64,000 bases of DNA from Bacillus mojavensis RO-H-1 = KCTC 3706 (GTDB lineage: Bacteria; Bacillota; Bacilli; Bacillales; Bacillaceae): assembly GCF_000245335.1 (NCBI RefSeq), contig NZ_JH600279.1:124001-188000 (forward strand). Reading direction: 5' to 3'. The position numbers and the translations under genes were made by a program. Shown here piece after piece: positions 26,672-35,253 of this stretch (its first letter is position 1; each line of letters begins with the position of its first letter). Under the pieces are notes generated by a model. The model was not told the DNA's origin. It ran no database searches and was given only the letters and a program-made list of their open reading frames with translations.

Positions 26672-28267
26672 ATGAATATTTTTGATGTGATGAAAATACC
26701 GGCTTACGAAAATGCAGTCTTAATTGCGGGAAAAGCGGGAGGAGAAAGAGAGGTTCAGCATGTCAACATGATGGATGCTCCTGATATCGCGGATTTTTTG
26801 CATAAAGACGAGCTGCTCGTCACCACCGCATATCACCTGAAGGACAATCCTCACCAGTTATCAGAGCTGATTCGGCAAATGGCAAAACGCGGCTGTGCCG
26901 GTCTCGGCATTAAAACAAAACGCTACCTGGAGGATATCCCGAAAGAAATCATCGACCTGGCCGATTCACACGCATTTCCGATTATCGAGCTCCCTGAGCA
27001 TATACGCCTCGGAGACATTGTCAATGCCACGCTGAGCCACATTCTTGACATGCGTTCAAACGAGCTTCAGCAAGCCATTTACGCACATAAAAAGTTCACA
27101 AACCACATTATGAGCGGCAAGGGGCTGCAATCTCTGCTCAAAAAGGTATCAGACCTCCTTCATCTTCCCGTGCTGCTCCTTGACAAGCATGCCAAAATGC
27201 TTTCTGCCTCTCATCAGATGTCAGTTGAAACCGAAAAGCTCAAAAGCACGCTGCACACCGTGTCCGGACCGTTTTTCACTTGTTTCTCTTCGATCTCGAA
27301 TCAGAAAACATATTCTGTCCTTCCTATCTATAATCACGAAAAAAGCTGCGGCTACCTGCTGATACCGGAAATGATCCAAGCCGCTGATAAAGGATTGATT
27401 CTCACCATTGAACAGGCTGCGAACGTGATTTCCTTTGAGCTGCTGAAGGAAAACGCGCTGAAGCAATACAGCCGGCGGGCGCGGAATGAATTTTTCAGTA
27501 ATTTTATCGAGCGGTCGTTCTCTTCGGACGACGAAATCAAAAACCGGGCAAAAGAATTTAAGCTCTGCTGGGATCAAAAATATATGTGCATTGCCGGAAA
27601 GCTCGACCGGAATGACAGATCGATCAGCTTTACTGAAAATCAGCTGGCCTCTGACAGTGTCTTTGAATTTCTCGAAGGCGAATTGTCTGCCTTCCCGTTT
27701 CCGCCTCACCTCTTTATTAAAGGAAATGTCGGCATTCTGCTGATCGAGGCGACAGACAGCTGGAGTGAAATGCACGCCTCGGTGATCAGCTTTTTAGAAC
27801 AGTTTCAGGCACAGGTTAAAAACCAATTTAAACGGACATTGTCCTTTGGCATCAGCAACATTTGCCAAAAGCTGATCGATGTTCCGGACGCTTTCACAGA
27901 AGCGTCTGACGCTCTCCAATCAGGGCATTTATCAAGAAGCACAGAGTTTATCCAAGTGTACCACGCGAAAGATGTACCTGAGCTTCTCCGCCTGCTCCCG
28001 GTTGAGGATTTGAAGAAGTTTTACAATTCCACTCTTCAAAGCCTGGCTGAAAAGCAGCAGGAGGATCAAAGCCTGCTTCACACACTGTCTGTCTATCTAG
28101 AGACACACTGCCAGATTTCCGAGACGGCAAAACGCTTGTACGTGCATCGCAATACGGTCATCTACCGCCTCGAAAAGTGTGAAGAATTACTGGGCAAAAG
28201 CTTAAAAGATCCCGAAACGACCATGCGGTTGCGGCTTGCCTTGCGGATGCAGCGGCTGATCAGCTAG
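26672..28267 (+). CDS. pucR: Purine catabolism regulator PucR
   Basis: This 531-residue transcription factor controls the puc regulon. The N-terminal PucR domain (about residues 1-125; GEREVQHVNMMDAPDIADFL, DELLVTTAYHL) is followed by a middle GAF-like/GGDEF-like region. The C-terminal helix-turn-helix of the HTH_30 type (about 478-515) contains SETAKRLYVHRNTVIYRLEK. In the family it activates most puc operons in response to purine intermediates such as allantoin and represses a few. AAGGAG precedes the ATG. It is divergent from pucH and directly upstream of pucJKLM. Confidence 0.95.
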   Translation: MNIFDVMKIPAYENAVLIAGKAGGEREVQHVNMMDAPDIADFLHKDELLVTTAYHLKDNPHQLSELIRQMAKRGCAGLGIKTKRYLEDIPKEIIDLADSHAFPIIELPEHIRLGDIVNATLSHILDMRSNELQQAIYAHKKFTNHIMSGKGLQSLLKKVSDLLHLPVLLLDKHAKMLSASHQMSVETEKLKSTLHTVSGPFFTCFSSISNQKTYSVLPIYNHEKSCGYLLIPEMIQAADKGLILTIEQAANVISFELLKENALKQYSRRARNEFFSNFIERSFSSDDEIKNRAKEFKLCWDQKYMCIAGKLDRNDRSISFTENQLASDSVFEFLEGELSAFPFPPHLFIKGNVGILLIEATDSWSEMHASVISFLEQFQAQVKNQFKRTLSFGISNICQKLIDVPDAFTEASDALQSGHLSRSTEFIQVYHAKDVPELLRLLPVEDLKKFYNSTLQSLAEKQQEDQSLLHTLSVYLETHCQISETAKRLYVHRNTVIYRLEKCEELLGKSLKDPETTMRLRLALRMQRLIS

Positions 28268-28413
28268 CATTTGTCACATTATCTTACAAAAGAAATGGCT
28301 TTTCGTTACTTTCAGCAATAACGCTCCTATTTTTCAGCTACTGTACCCAATGACATCTGGCAAACGGCACGCTATCATGTTACTAAAGTTCACATGTAAA
28401 AGGAGGAGCTATA

Positions 28414-29763
28414 GTGAAACAAAAACCGTTTGCGGTGTTCACTCTTGGCCTGCAGCATGTGCTGGCCATGTACGCAGGTGCGATTTTGGTGCCTCTGCTT
28501 GTCGGCAGAGCGCTGAATGTAACGTCGGAACAGCTGTCCTACCTATTGGCGATTGACCTGTTAACATGCGGAGCCGCGACGCTTTTGCAGACCTGGCGAG
28601 GAGCGTACATCGGCATCGGCCTTCCCGTCATGCTCGGCAGCTCGTTTGTGGCCGTCACCCCGATGATTGCAATTGGTGCAAATTACGGCATTTCAGTGAT
28701 TTACGGTTCAATCATTGCAGCCGGTGTCTTGATCTTCTTGTGTGCCCGTTTCTTCGGCAAGCTGACCGTGTTATTCCCTCCTGTCGTAACAGGAACTGTT
28801 GTGACCTTGATTGGTCTTTCTCTTGTTCCGACAGGTGTAAAAAATATGGCTGGCGGTGAAAAAGTAAACGGCAGCGCCAATCCCGAATACGGTTCGCTCG
28901 AAAACCTTCTTCTTTCTGTCGGCGTCCTTATCCTGATCTTAGTCCTCAACCGCTTTCTCAAAGGGTTTGCCCAAACGCTTTCCGTTCTGATCGGGATTGC
29001 TGCGGGCACTGCGGCGGCTGCCGTCATGGGCAAGGTCAGCTTTTCATCTGTATCTGAAGCCCCATTCTTTCAAATCCCGAAGCCGTTTTACTTCGGCGCT
29101 CCATCTTTTGAAATCGGTCCAATCATCACGATGCTGCTCGTCGGAATTGTCATTATTGTTGAATCAACCGGCGTTTTTTACGCCATCGGAAAGATATGCG
29201 GCCGGCCTCTAACTGAAAAAGACCTGGTCAAAGGCTACCGGGCAGAGGGAATCGCCATTATGATAGGCGGGCTGTTCAACGCCTTTCCCTATAATACATT
29301 TGCACAAAACGCCGGATTATTGCAGCTGACAAAGGTGAAAACGAGAAATGTCGTCGTCACCGCGGGCTGTATCCTTCTTTTCCTTGGGCTGATTCCTAAG
29401 TTTGCCGCTCTTGCTTCCTCCGTTCCCGCGGCTGTACTCGGCGGCGCAACTGTTGTCATGTTCGGCATGGTTATCGCCTCCGGAGTAAAAATGCTTAGTA
29501 CAGTGGATCTGAAAAACCAATATCATCTGCTGACCATCGCCTGCTCAATCGCACTCGGTATCGGCGCCAGCACAGTACCGACGATTTTCACAGAGTTTCC
29601 CGCTCCGATCCGCATTCTGGTCAGTGACGGCATGATCACAGGAAGCCTGACTGCAATCTTTTTAAACCTATTCTTCAGTTTGCGCGCCAAACAGGAAAAA
29701 ATCGTTCAGAAGGAAGAACTGCCCGTATTAGAAAACAAACTTGTTTTAGAAAAAGAGGTGTAA
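28414..29763 (+). CDS. pucJ: Uric acid permease PucJ (NCS2/NAT family)
   Basis: This 449-residue protein has about 12-14 membrane segments and the NCS2 nucleobase transporter motifs: GLQHVLAMYAG at the start, and the NAT signature region QNAGLLQLTKVKTRNV near residue 297. With pucK it should import uric acid. Translation starts at a GTG at 28414 preceded by AAAAGGAGG. It is the first gene of pucJ-K-L-M; pucK starts 7 bases after its stop. A degenerate PucR-box-like sequence (CATTGGGTA on the minus strand) lies upstream, too weak to list as a site. Confidence 0.93.
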   Translation: MKQKPFAVFTLGLQHVLAMYAGAILVPLLVGRALNVTSEQLSYLLAIDLLTCGAATLLQTWRGAYIGIGLPVMLGSSFVAVTPMIAIGANYGISVIYGSIIAAGVLIFLCARFFGKLTVLFPPVVTGTVVTLIGLSLVPTGVKNMAGGEKVNGSANPEYGSLENLLLSVGVLILILVLNRFLKGFAQTLSVLIGIAAGTAAAAVMGKVSFSSVSEAPFFQIPKPFYFGAPSFEIGPIITMLLVGIVIIVESTGVFYAIGKICGRPLTEKDLVKGYRAEGIAIMIGGLFNAFPYNTFAQNAGLLQLTKVKTRNVVVTAGCILLFLGLIPKFAALASSVPAAVLGGATVVMFGMVIASGVKMLSTVDLKNQYHLLTIACSIALGIGASTVPTIFTEFPAPIRILVSDGMITGSLTAIFLNLFFSLRAKQEKIVQKEELPVLENKLVLEKEV

Positions 29764-29769
29764 ATAGAG

Positions 29770-31062
29770 ATGAAGGAACAGCAAAATTCCTTTCAGCTTT
29801 TGATGCTTGGGCTTCAGCATATGCTGGCGATGTATGCGGGAGCCATTCTCGTCCCTCTGATCGTCGGAGCTGCGATCGGGCTGAATGCGGGCCAGCTGAC
29901 ATATTTAATTGCCATTGATTTGTTTATGTGCGGGGCGGCCACTCTTTTACAGCTCTGGAGCAACCGCTATTTCGGCATCGGCCTTCCCGTTGTCCTCGGC
30001 TGTACATTTACTGCAGTCGGCCCGATGATTTCCATTGGCAGCATATACGGTGTTTCAGCGATTTACGGTGCGATTATCGCAGCCGGGCTGATAGTCGTTT
30101 TAGCCGCGGGCTTCTTTGGAAAGCTTGTCCGTTTTTTCCCGCCGGTCGTAACCGGCTCAGTCGTTATGATTATCGGCATCAGCCTGATTCCGACGGCGAT
30201 GAATAACCTGGCCGGCGGTGAAGGCAGCAAAGACTTCGGCTCACTAGGCAACGTGCTGCTTGGCTTTGCCGTTACAGCCTTTATTTTAGTGCTGTTTTAT
30301 TTCTTTAAAGGGTTCATCCGCTCCATTGCGATTTTACTCGGCCTTGCAGCTGGAACGGCAGCCGCTTTCTTTATGGGAAAAGTCGATTTTTCTGAGGTCG
30401 CGGAGGCGTCCTGGGTTCATGTTCCTTCTATATTTTATTTCGGCACGCCAACCTTTGAGCTGCCTGCCATTCTCACCATGCTATTGGTTGCGATTGTCAG
30501 CCTTGTTGAATCAACGGGTGTTTACTTTGCTCTTTCCGATATGACAAACCGGAAACTAACAGAGAAAGATCTTGAGAAAGGCTACCGTGCGGAAGGGCTT
30601 GCAATTGTGCTGGGCGGCTTGTTTAACGCGTTTCCGTATACGGCTTTCTCGCAAAACGTCGGCATCGTTCAGCTTTCAAAAATCAAAAGCGTCCATGTCA
30701 TTGCCACCACTGGATTTATGCTGATGGCAATCGGGCTGATGCCAAAAGCCGCGGCATTGACGACCGTGATCCCGAATGCAGTTCTCGGCGGCGCGATGAT
30801 CGTTATGTTTGGCATGGTCATTTCTTACGGTATTAAAATGCTTTCTGGCGTCGATTTTGAAACACAGGGCAATCTGCTGATCATTGCTTCTTCTGTCAGC
30901 TTAGGGCTTGGCGCCACCACGGTGCCCGCCTTGTTTTCCTCTCTCCCGGGAGCCGCTTCCGTGTTGACCGGAAGCGGCATTGTCATTGGCAGCTTAACCG
31001 CGATTGCATTGAACACTTTTTTTCAATGCAAACAGCCCCATAGCGCGGAAATCAATACGTAA
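29770..31062 (+). CDS. pucK: Uric acid permease PucK (NCS2/NAT family)
   Basis: This 430-residue paralogue of PucJ has the same layout: GLQHMLAMYAGAILVPL near the start, NAT region SQNVGIVQLSKIKSVHV near residue 295, and hydrophobic helices throughout. The two neighbours arose by tandem duplication, judging from parallel sequence along their full length (inference). Its ribosome site (AGAGGTG) lies in the end of pucJ, suggesting coupled translation. It is required with PucJ for urate uptake in Bacillus (family knowledge). Confidence 0.93.
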   Translation: MKEQQNSFQLLMLGLQHMLAMYAGAILVPLIVGAAIGLNAGQLTYLIAIDLFMCGAATLLQLWSNRYFGIGLPVVLGCTFTAVGPMISIGSIYGVSAIYGAIIAAGLIVVLAAGFFGKLVRFFPPVVTGSVVMIIGISLIPTAMNNLAGGEGSKDFGSLGNVLLGFAVTAFILVLFYFFKGFIRSIAILLGLAAGTAAAFFMGKVDFSEVAEASWVHVPSIFYFGTPTFELPAILTMLLVAIVSLVESTGVYFALSDMTNRKLTEKDLEKGYRAEGLAIVLGGLFNAFPYTAFSQNVGIVQLSKIKSVHVIATTGFMLMAIGLMPKAAALTTVIPNAVLGGAMIVMFGMVISYGIKMLSGVDFETQGNLLIIASSVSLGLGATTVPALFSSLPGAASVLTGSGIVIGSLTAIALNTFFQCKQPHSAEINT

Positions 31063-31076
31063 AGGGGAGATGGTTC

Positions 31077-32561
31077 ATGTTCACAATTGACGACCTGAAT
31101 CAAATGGATAGGCAAACACTGACTGACACACTCGGATCTATTTTTGAGCACTCTGCTTGGATTGCGGAGGAAGCCGCGGCACTGCGCCCCTTCTCCTCTC
31201 TTTCTGATTTGCATCAAAAAATGTCCCGCTTTGTAAAAGCTGCCGACCGCAAGACACAGCTAGAGCTCATCTGCAAACACCCTCGTCTCGGCACCAAGAA
31301 AACAATGAGCGCTTCCTCAGTAAAAGAGCAGCAAAACGCAGGGCTCAGTAAGCTTGAACAGCAGGAATACGAGGAGTTTCTCAAACTAAATGAAGACTAC
31401 TCTCAAAACTTCGGTTTTCCTTTTATTTTAGCGGTAAAGGAAAAAACGAAACAGGAGATCCGCGAAGCTCTGCTGACAAGACTGAAGAACAAACCGGAAA
31501 CAGAATTCCAGCAGGCTCTTGAGGAAATATACCGCATCGCCCGCTTTCGTTTAGAGGACATCATAACAGAAAAAGGAGAGATTCAAATGAAAAGAACCAT
31601 GTCTTACGGCAAAGGAAATGTGTTTGCATACCGAACGTTTTTAAAACCGCTCACAGGCATAAAGAAAATCCCTGAGTCTTCATTTACAGGGAGAACCAAT
31701 ACAGTTGTTGGCATTGATGTGACATGTGAAATTGGCGGAGATGCCTTTTTGCCGTCATTTACAGACGGAGATAATACGCTTATCGTGGCTACGGATTCGA
31801 TGAAAAACTTTATTCAGCGCCACCTCGCTTCCTATGAGGGAACAAGCACCGAGGGCTTCTTGCATTATGTGGCTCACAGATTTTTAGACACCTATTCTCA
31901 TATGGATACGATCACTCTGACAGGTGAAGACATTCCGTTTGAAGCGATGCCTGCATACGAGGATCAAGAGCTCGGCACAAGCCGGCTTGTCTTCAGAAGA
32001 TCGCGCAATGAACGCGCCCGGTCGGTGCTCAAAGCAGAACGAACTGGGGATACGATAACGATGAAGGAGCAATACAGCGAAATCACGGATCTCCAGCTTG
32101 TCAAAGTGAGCGGAAACTCCTTCGTCGGCTTTATCAGAGACGAATATACGACTCTTCCTGAAGATGGCAATCGTCCGCTCTTTGTCTACTTAAACATCAG
32201 CTGGCGTTATGAACATGCGGAAGATGCATACGCCGCCGATCCCGCCCGTTACGTGGCGGCTGAACAAATCCGTGACTTAGCGAGCACTGTATTTCACGAA
32301 CTCGAAACTCCTTCCATTCAAAACTTAATCTATCATATCGGATGCCGAATATTAATGAGGTTCCCTCAGCTCACGAATGTCAGCTTCCAATCTCAAAATC
32401 ACACATGGGATACAGTCGTCGAAGAGATTCCGGGCACAAAAGGAAAAGTCTACACAGAACCGCGCCCGCCATTCGGTTTCCAGCGTTTCACCGTGACGAG
32501 AGAAGACGCCGAGAAAGAAAAACGGAATGCCGGGGAAGCATTAGGGAGCCTGAATGCCTGA
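31077..32561 (+). CDS. pucL: Bifunctional OHCU decarboxylase / urate oxidase PucL
   Basis: This 494-residue protein fuses two enzymes of one pathway. Residues about 1-165 are an OHCU decarboxylase domain ([27 protein letters not shown]), the last step to S-allantoin. Residues about 170-494 are the urate oxidase domain ([55 protein letters not shown]-like end). The middle enzyme, HIU hydrolase, is the next gene, pucM. The stop codon overlaps the pucM start. The fusion is normal for Bacillus, not a local event. Confidence 0.94.
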   Translation: MFTIDDLNQMDRQTLTDTLGSIFEHSAWIAEEAAALRPFSSLSDLHQKMSRFVKAADRKTQLELICKHPRLGTKKTMSASSVKEQQNAGLSKLEQQEYEEFLKLNEDYSQNFGFPFILAVKEKTKQEIREALLTRLKNKPETEFQQALEEIYRIARFRLEDIITEKGEIQMKRTMSYGKGNVFAYRTFLKPLTGIKKIPESSFTGRTNTVVGIDVTCEIGGDAFLPSFTDGDNTLIVATDSMKNFIQRHLASYEGTSTEGFLHYVAHRFLDTYSHMDTITLTGEDIPFEAMPAYEDQELGTSRLVFRRSRNERARSVLKAERTGDTITMKEQYSEITDLQLVKVSGNSFVGFIRDEYTTLPEDGNRPLFVYLNISWRYEHAEDAYAADPARYVAAEQIRDLASTVFHELETPSIQNLIYHIGCRILMRFPQLTNVSFQSQNHTWDTVVEEIPGTKGKVYTEPRPPFGFQRFTVTREDAEKEKRNAGEALGSLNA

Positions 32562-32914
32562 TGGGGAAGCTCACAACACATATCTTGGATTTAACCTGCG
32601 GCAAACCCGCGGCAAACGTAAAAATCGAATTGAAGCGGCTGTGCGAAGACAAAAGTCTTACTTTTATCAAAGGGGCTTTTACGAATAAAGACGGCCGAGT
32701 CGATGCTCCGCTCCTTGCGGGAGAAGAGCTGAAGTCGGGGGAGTATGTGATGGAGTTCCATGCAGGGGAATACTTTGCGGAAAAGAAAGCAAACACGGCT
32801 GAGCCGTTTTTAACGATTGTAACAGTTCGTTTCCATCTTTCTGATCCGGAAGCTGATTATCATATCCCGCTTTTACTGTCGCCGTTTGGTTATCAGGTGT
32901 ATAGAGGGAGTTAA
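32561..32914 (+). CDS. pucM: 5-hydroxyisourate hydrolase (transthyretin-related) PucM
   Basis: This 117-residue transthyretin-like enzyme should hydrolyse 5-hydroxyisourate, the product of urate oxidase. It starts [17 protein letters not shown], which includes the active-site His, and ends with the family signature YRGS. The internal block [11 protein letters not shown] is also typical. The ATG overlaps the pucL stop (TGATG), implying coupled translation. A much longer frame is open upstream within pucL; it is a shadow. This is the last gene of pucJKLM before a stretch of prophage-like debris. Confidence 0.92.
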   Translation: MGKLTTHILDLTCGKPAANVKIELKRLCEDKSLTFIKGAFTNKDGRVDAPLLAGEELKSGEYVMEFHAGEYFAEKKANTAEPFLTIVTVRFHLSDPEADYHIPLLLSPFGYQVYRGS

Positions 32915-32923
32915 GAAGGAGGA

Positions 32924-32943
32924 AGCCCGCTGGTGAGGCGGGC
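32924..32943 (+). terminator. Hairpin after pucM (weak terminator)
   Basis: Stem AGCCCGC / GCGGGCT with a short loop lies just past the pucM stop. No clear T-run follows, so termination may be partial. Confidence 0.45.
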
Positions 32944-32987
32944 TCCGCATATGTTTAGGGGTTTACTGGATCACTGCATAAATAAAA

Positions 32988-33009
32988 GACCTTCTCTATT
33001 GTGAGAAGG
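32988..33009 (-). terminator. Terminator at the end of the terminase remnant
   Basis: Stem ACCTTCTC / GAGAAGGT; on the minus-strand transcript it is followed by a U-rich tract (TTTTATTTAT). It would have ended the decayed phage gene. Confidence 0.6.
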
Positions 33010-33014
33010 TTCCT

Positions 33015-33364
33015 GCGAATTATGTTTGAGCCTGTTTCGATTTGGCCAAACAGATCTTTTTCTATATCATCCATGAAATCAAATAAGATTGATTCATATT
33101 CACCATTACGCATAGAGTTTTTATGCCCTTTTGGACTGCGCCGCCTTTATTCCCTTTTGCATTTTGATTGCCTTGTGGAGCACCCGGACGAAAAGAAGTG
33201 CTCCCTTTCAATTTTTCCTTCCCAATCATCGTTTGCCATCCATTTGTGAACAGTGTTGCTTGTGACGCCTAATATCTCGGCAATGTCTTTAACTTCTTGC
33301 TTCCGCCGCTCTCTTCCCACAAACGAAAAGCTTCGTCTCTGCGTGGATCTCGTGGTCTTGGCAT
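33015..33364 (-). pseudogene. Phage terminase small subunit remnant with frameshifts
   Basis: From the ATG at 33364 the frame reads MPRPRDPRRDEAFRLWEESG, the start of PBSX-type terminase small subunits. The next frame continues KDIAEILGVTSNTVHKWMAN, a helix-turn-helix that recognises phage DNA, and a further shift gives GAPQGNQNAKGNKGG-like then NGEYESILFDFMDD. The GNQNAKGN low-complexity motif is typical of the family. At least two frameshifts and loss of the C-terminal half make it non-functional. The longer open frame at 33147-33374 is the middle portion only. It marks an old phage insertion between pucM and pucE. Confidence 0.7.
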
Positions 33365-33529
33365 TACATCTCACCCGCCCCGGACCTCGTATTTGAGTTT
33401 GTTATTAATTTTTCGTTCTCTATTTCTACTTAGACTAAAAAATCATTTAAAATTTACTAAACTAGCGTCACTATCAAGTTATCTCCATCAGCATATCATG
33501 TACTATCCTCTTTTAAGGGAGGTGAAGTT

Positions 33530-33607
33530 ATGAGGTCATTCCCTTTGATCGTGGTGCTATTCATCCTATTAATCATCGTTGGTACTTCTTTCTTCGGTGG
33601 CTATTAA
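33530..33607 (+). CDS. YjcZ-like hydrophobic microprotein (25 aa)
   Basis: The ATG at 33530 follows an excellent ribosome site, GGGAGGTGA, 4-5 bases upstream. The product is 25 residues: a short polar start, one hydrophobic helix VVLFILLIIVGTS, and an end FFGGY. The hydrophobic core VVLFILLIIVG is the hallmark of YjcZ-type sporulation microproteins such as SscA. It is too short for usual gene callers. A small hairpin and T-run follow. It stands intact among broken phage-like genes. A role in spore assembly is inference from the family. Confidence 0.72.
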   Translation: MRSFPLIVVLFILLIIVGTSFFGGY

Positions 33608-33634
33608 GAACTCACCTTACCCCATATCCGTCAG

Positions 33635-33664
33635 ACGCCATAAGAAACCTTTATGGCGTTTGTT
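33635..33664 (+). terminator. Terminator after the YjcZ-like gene
   Basis: Arms ACGCCATAA and TTATGGCGT with a short loop are followed by TTGTTTTG on the plus strand. This supports real transcription of the microprotein gene. Confidence 0.65.
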
Positions 33665-33707
33665 TTGCTATAGCGACAAGGTTTTGAGCAGGGAAATATA
33701 ACACTTG

Positions 33708-33959
33708 CTACAGATCCTTATCTTTCTGAAGCTCTATGAGCTTTGTTAAACCTTCTACAGTATTCACCTAAATATGGCCACTTTGAAAATCCTTGACCCA
33801 CTGGGCGATACCTGCTTGAATGATTTTCCGATATTTCTCTTTTGATTGACTGATGTTCTCTGACAACTCGGCACTATGCAGGAGAAGGAGATTTTCTTTT
33901 TCATCATAGAAAGGGAACTTATGTCTCTATTTTCTATTACCATACTCTCTGTCCTCCAT
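33708..33959 (-). pseudogene. Short decayed reading frame with two in-frame stops (phage-like)
   Basis: Reading from the ATG at 33959 gives MEDREYGNRK, a TAG stop, then RHKFPFYDEKENLLLLHSAE and onwards to a second TAG after FQSGHI. The frame then continues VNTVEGLTKLIELQKDKDL to a terminal stop. The same frame holds across all 84 codons and looks protein-like, so it is best read as a gene killed by two nonsense mutations. I do not recognise the family; the YRKIIQAGIAQWVKDF segment resembles small phage packaging proteins, weakly. Confidence 0.5.
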
Positions 33960-34017
33960 TACAATATGAGATGAGAGCGTGATGTTTTCCCACAACGCGG
34001 CCGTTCCCCAAAAAGAA

Positions 34018-34167
34018 TTATTTGATTTTTTCAATCGATTTAACAGGTACTTCCGGTGGATTGAGTATTAAGTCAATCCGTTGAACAGTGACAAAGACGA
34101 CAGAAAAAATCAAGGAACAAAGAAAGGCTAGTAAAAGTATTTTCCACCAATTTAAGTTATTCATCAT
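34018..34167 (-). CDS. Small membrane protein (49 aa), unknown
   Basis: Starting at the first of two ATGs (34167; AAAGAGGGAG upstream), a 49-residue product has a short polar N-terminus MMNNLNWWK. One transmembrane segment follows from about residue 9 to 29, then a soluble tail RIDLILNPPEVPVKSIEKIK. The ribosome site and the charge pattern support a real gene. I do not recognise the family. It sits in the AT-rich debris between pucM and pucE together with two other tiny membrane-protein genes. Confidence 0.55.
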   Translation of the reverse strand: MMNNLNWWKILLLAFLCSLIFSVVFVTVQRIDLILNPPEVPVKSIEKIK

Positions 34168-34257
34168 CTCTCCCTCTTTTCTTGATTAGTAATATTATCT
34201 ATTTCCAGTTTTAAACACAACTAGGTAAAAAACACAAGGGAAAAAGGGAACATTTTG

Positions 34258-34400
34258 TTAAAATCCTTGAAGTGTATAGGTCAAAAAGATAAACACTACA
34301 ATTATTGTTACGACAACAACTGCTTCTTTAAATTCATTTTTGTCTTCTTTTTACATCTATACTTTTGTTGAACTTCTTTCTTCTTTTCATTCGTATTCAT
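34258..34400 (-). pseudogene. Tiny membrane-protein gene with one frameshift
   Basis: From the ATG at 34400 (AGAGGGG upstream) the frame reads MNTNEKKKEVQQKYRCKKK. After a one-base shift in an A-rich tract it continues DKNEFKEAVVVVTIIVVFIF and ends LTYTLQGF. Joined, this is about 46-47 residues with a basic start and one C-terminal membrane helix. The length 143 is not a multiple of three. A homopolymer-type error or a real lesion are both possible. The family is unknown to me. Confidence 0.5.
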
Positions 34401-34692
34401 GATTAAACCCCTCTGAATCCATTTTTATTTAGATTCATTATTCCATCCCCCTTTTAATTCATTGCGATTTTAACGCACAACAATTAAGTACAACAGTGTA
34501 AAAAGCCTTGGCTATATCCGAACTAAGGCTCACTCACTTTGTAGATCTTTGACGTCTCAGGGAAAAACAGCCCTTAGATTATTCCAAGAGCTGTTGCAAT
34601 GGCATTGATAGCATGCTTCTTTAACATATAAAATTGATCCGATATTATGCCAAGCTCCATATAGATAGCAGTATTCGTTCTTTGCTTAGCTT
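34400..34692. other. Non-coding AT-rich stretch with an orphan reading frame next to pucE
   Basis: No complete gene is seen. A hairpin with arms AGCCTT and AAGGCT lies near 34504-34529. On the minus strand, a frame different from pucE reads YNELKAKQRTNTAIYMELG then IISDQFYMLKKHAINAIATA and stops near 34573. It looks protein-like but has no start of its own and overlaps the pucE tail, so it is probably the 3' remnant of another gene fused by deletion. Confidence 0.4.
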
Positions 34693-35253
34693 TCAGCTCA
34701 TTATATCCGGTGCTTTGCTGTAGCTGCAGGAAAAGTCCAATGACTCCCTTTTCCCGCAGCTCAACTCTTTTCTAATCCTGCAAGCCGACCGCATAATCCC
34801 TCCATAACCGGTACACCGGCACAAATTGCCCGCCAGCCCTTCTTCAATATCTTCGTCTGTAGGTTGCGGGGTTTCCTGAAACAGAGCTTTAAGTGCAATC
34901 GTCATCCCGGGTGTGCAATATCCGCATTGGAAGCCTCCTTCCTCCAGGAAAGCGGTTTGGCAGATATCCAGTTCTTCTTTTTGAAGCCCCTCAATGGTTG
35001 TGATCGAATGGCCGGCCGCTTGATAGGCCATGGTCATACACGCATTGGCGAGCGTGCCGTCTAGCAGGACAGAACATGCTCCGCAACGGCCGATTTCGCA
35101 GGAAATCTTTGTTCCGGTCAGCTGGAATTCCGTCCGCAGAAGGTCACTCAAGCGAGCTGTAGGAACCGCATCAACCTCCTGCTCTATTCCATTCACAGTC
35201 ATTCGGAACCGCTGCTTTCTTTCAGAGAAAGATCCTGCTTCTTTTACGTCCAT
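34693..35253 (-). CDS. pucE: Xanthine dehydrogenase, [2Fe-2S] subunit PucE
   Basis: This 186-residue subunit carries two [2Fe-2S] clusters of xanthine dehydrogenase. The N-terminal ferredoxin-like cluster ligands are in CEIGRCGACSVL plus ANAC (about residues 51-72). The C-terminal helical cluster ligands are CGYC and CRCTGYGG (about 111-150). The start codon overlaps the end of pucD. The C-terminal tail after RKELSCGKRESLDF (SCSYSKAPDIMS) is unusual and runs into the decayed region downstream, so the end of the gene may have been altered by the insertion. Confidence 0.92.
   Translation of the reverse strand: MDVKEAGSFSERKQRFRMTVNGIEQEVDAVPTARLSDLLRTEFQLTGTKISCEIGRCGACSVLLDGTLANACMTMAYQAAGHSITTIEGLQKEELDICQTAFLEEGGFQCGYCTPGMTIALKALFQETPQPTDEDIEEGLAGNLCRCTGYGGIMRSACRIRKELSCGKRESLDFSCSYSKAPDIMS

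Noticed and set aside
32342..32560. N-terminal extension of pucM within pucL
   Set aside because: The upstream part is a shadow of the pucL frame; the family start [11 protein letters not shown] is at 32561.
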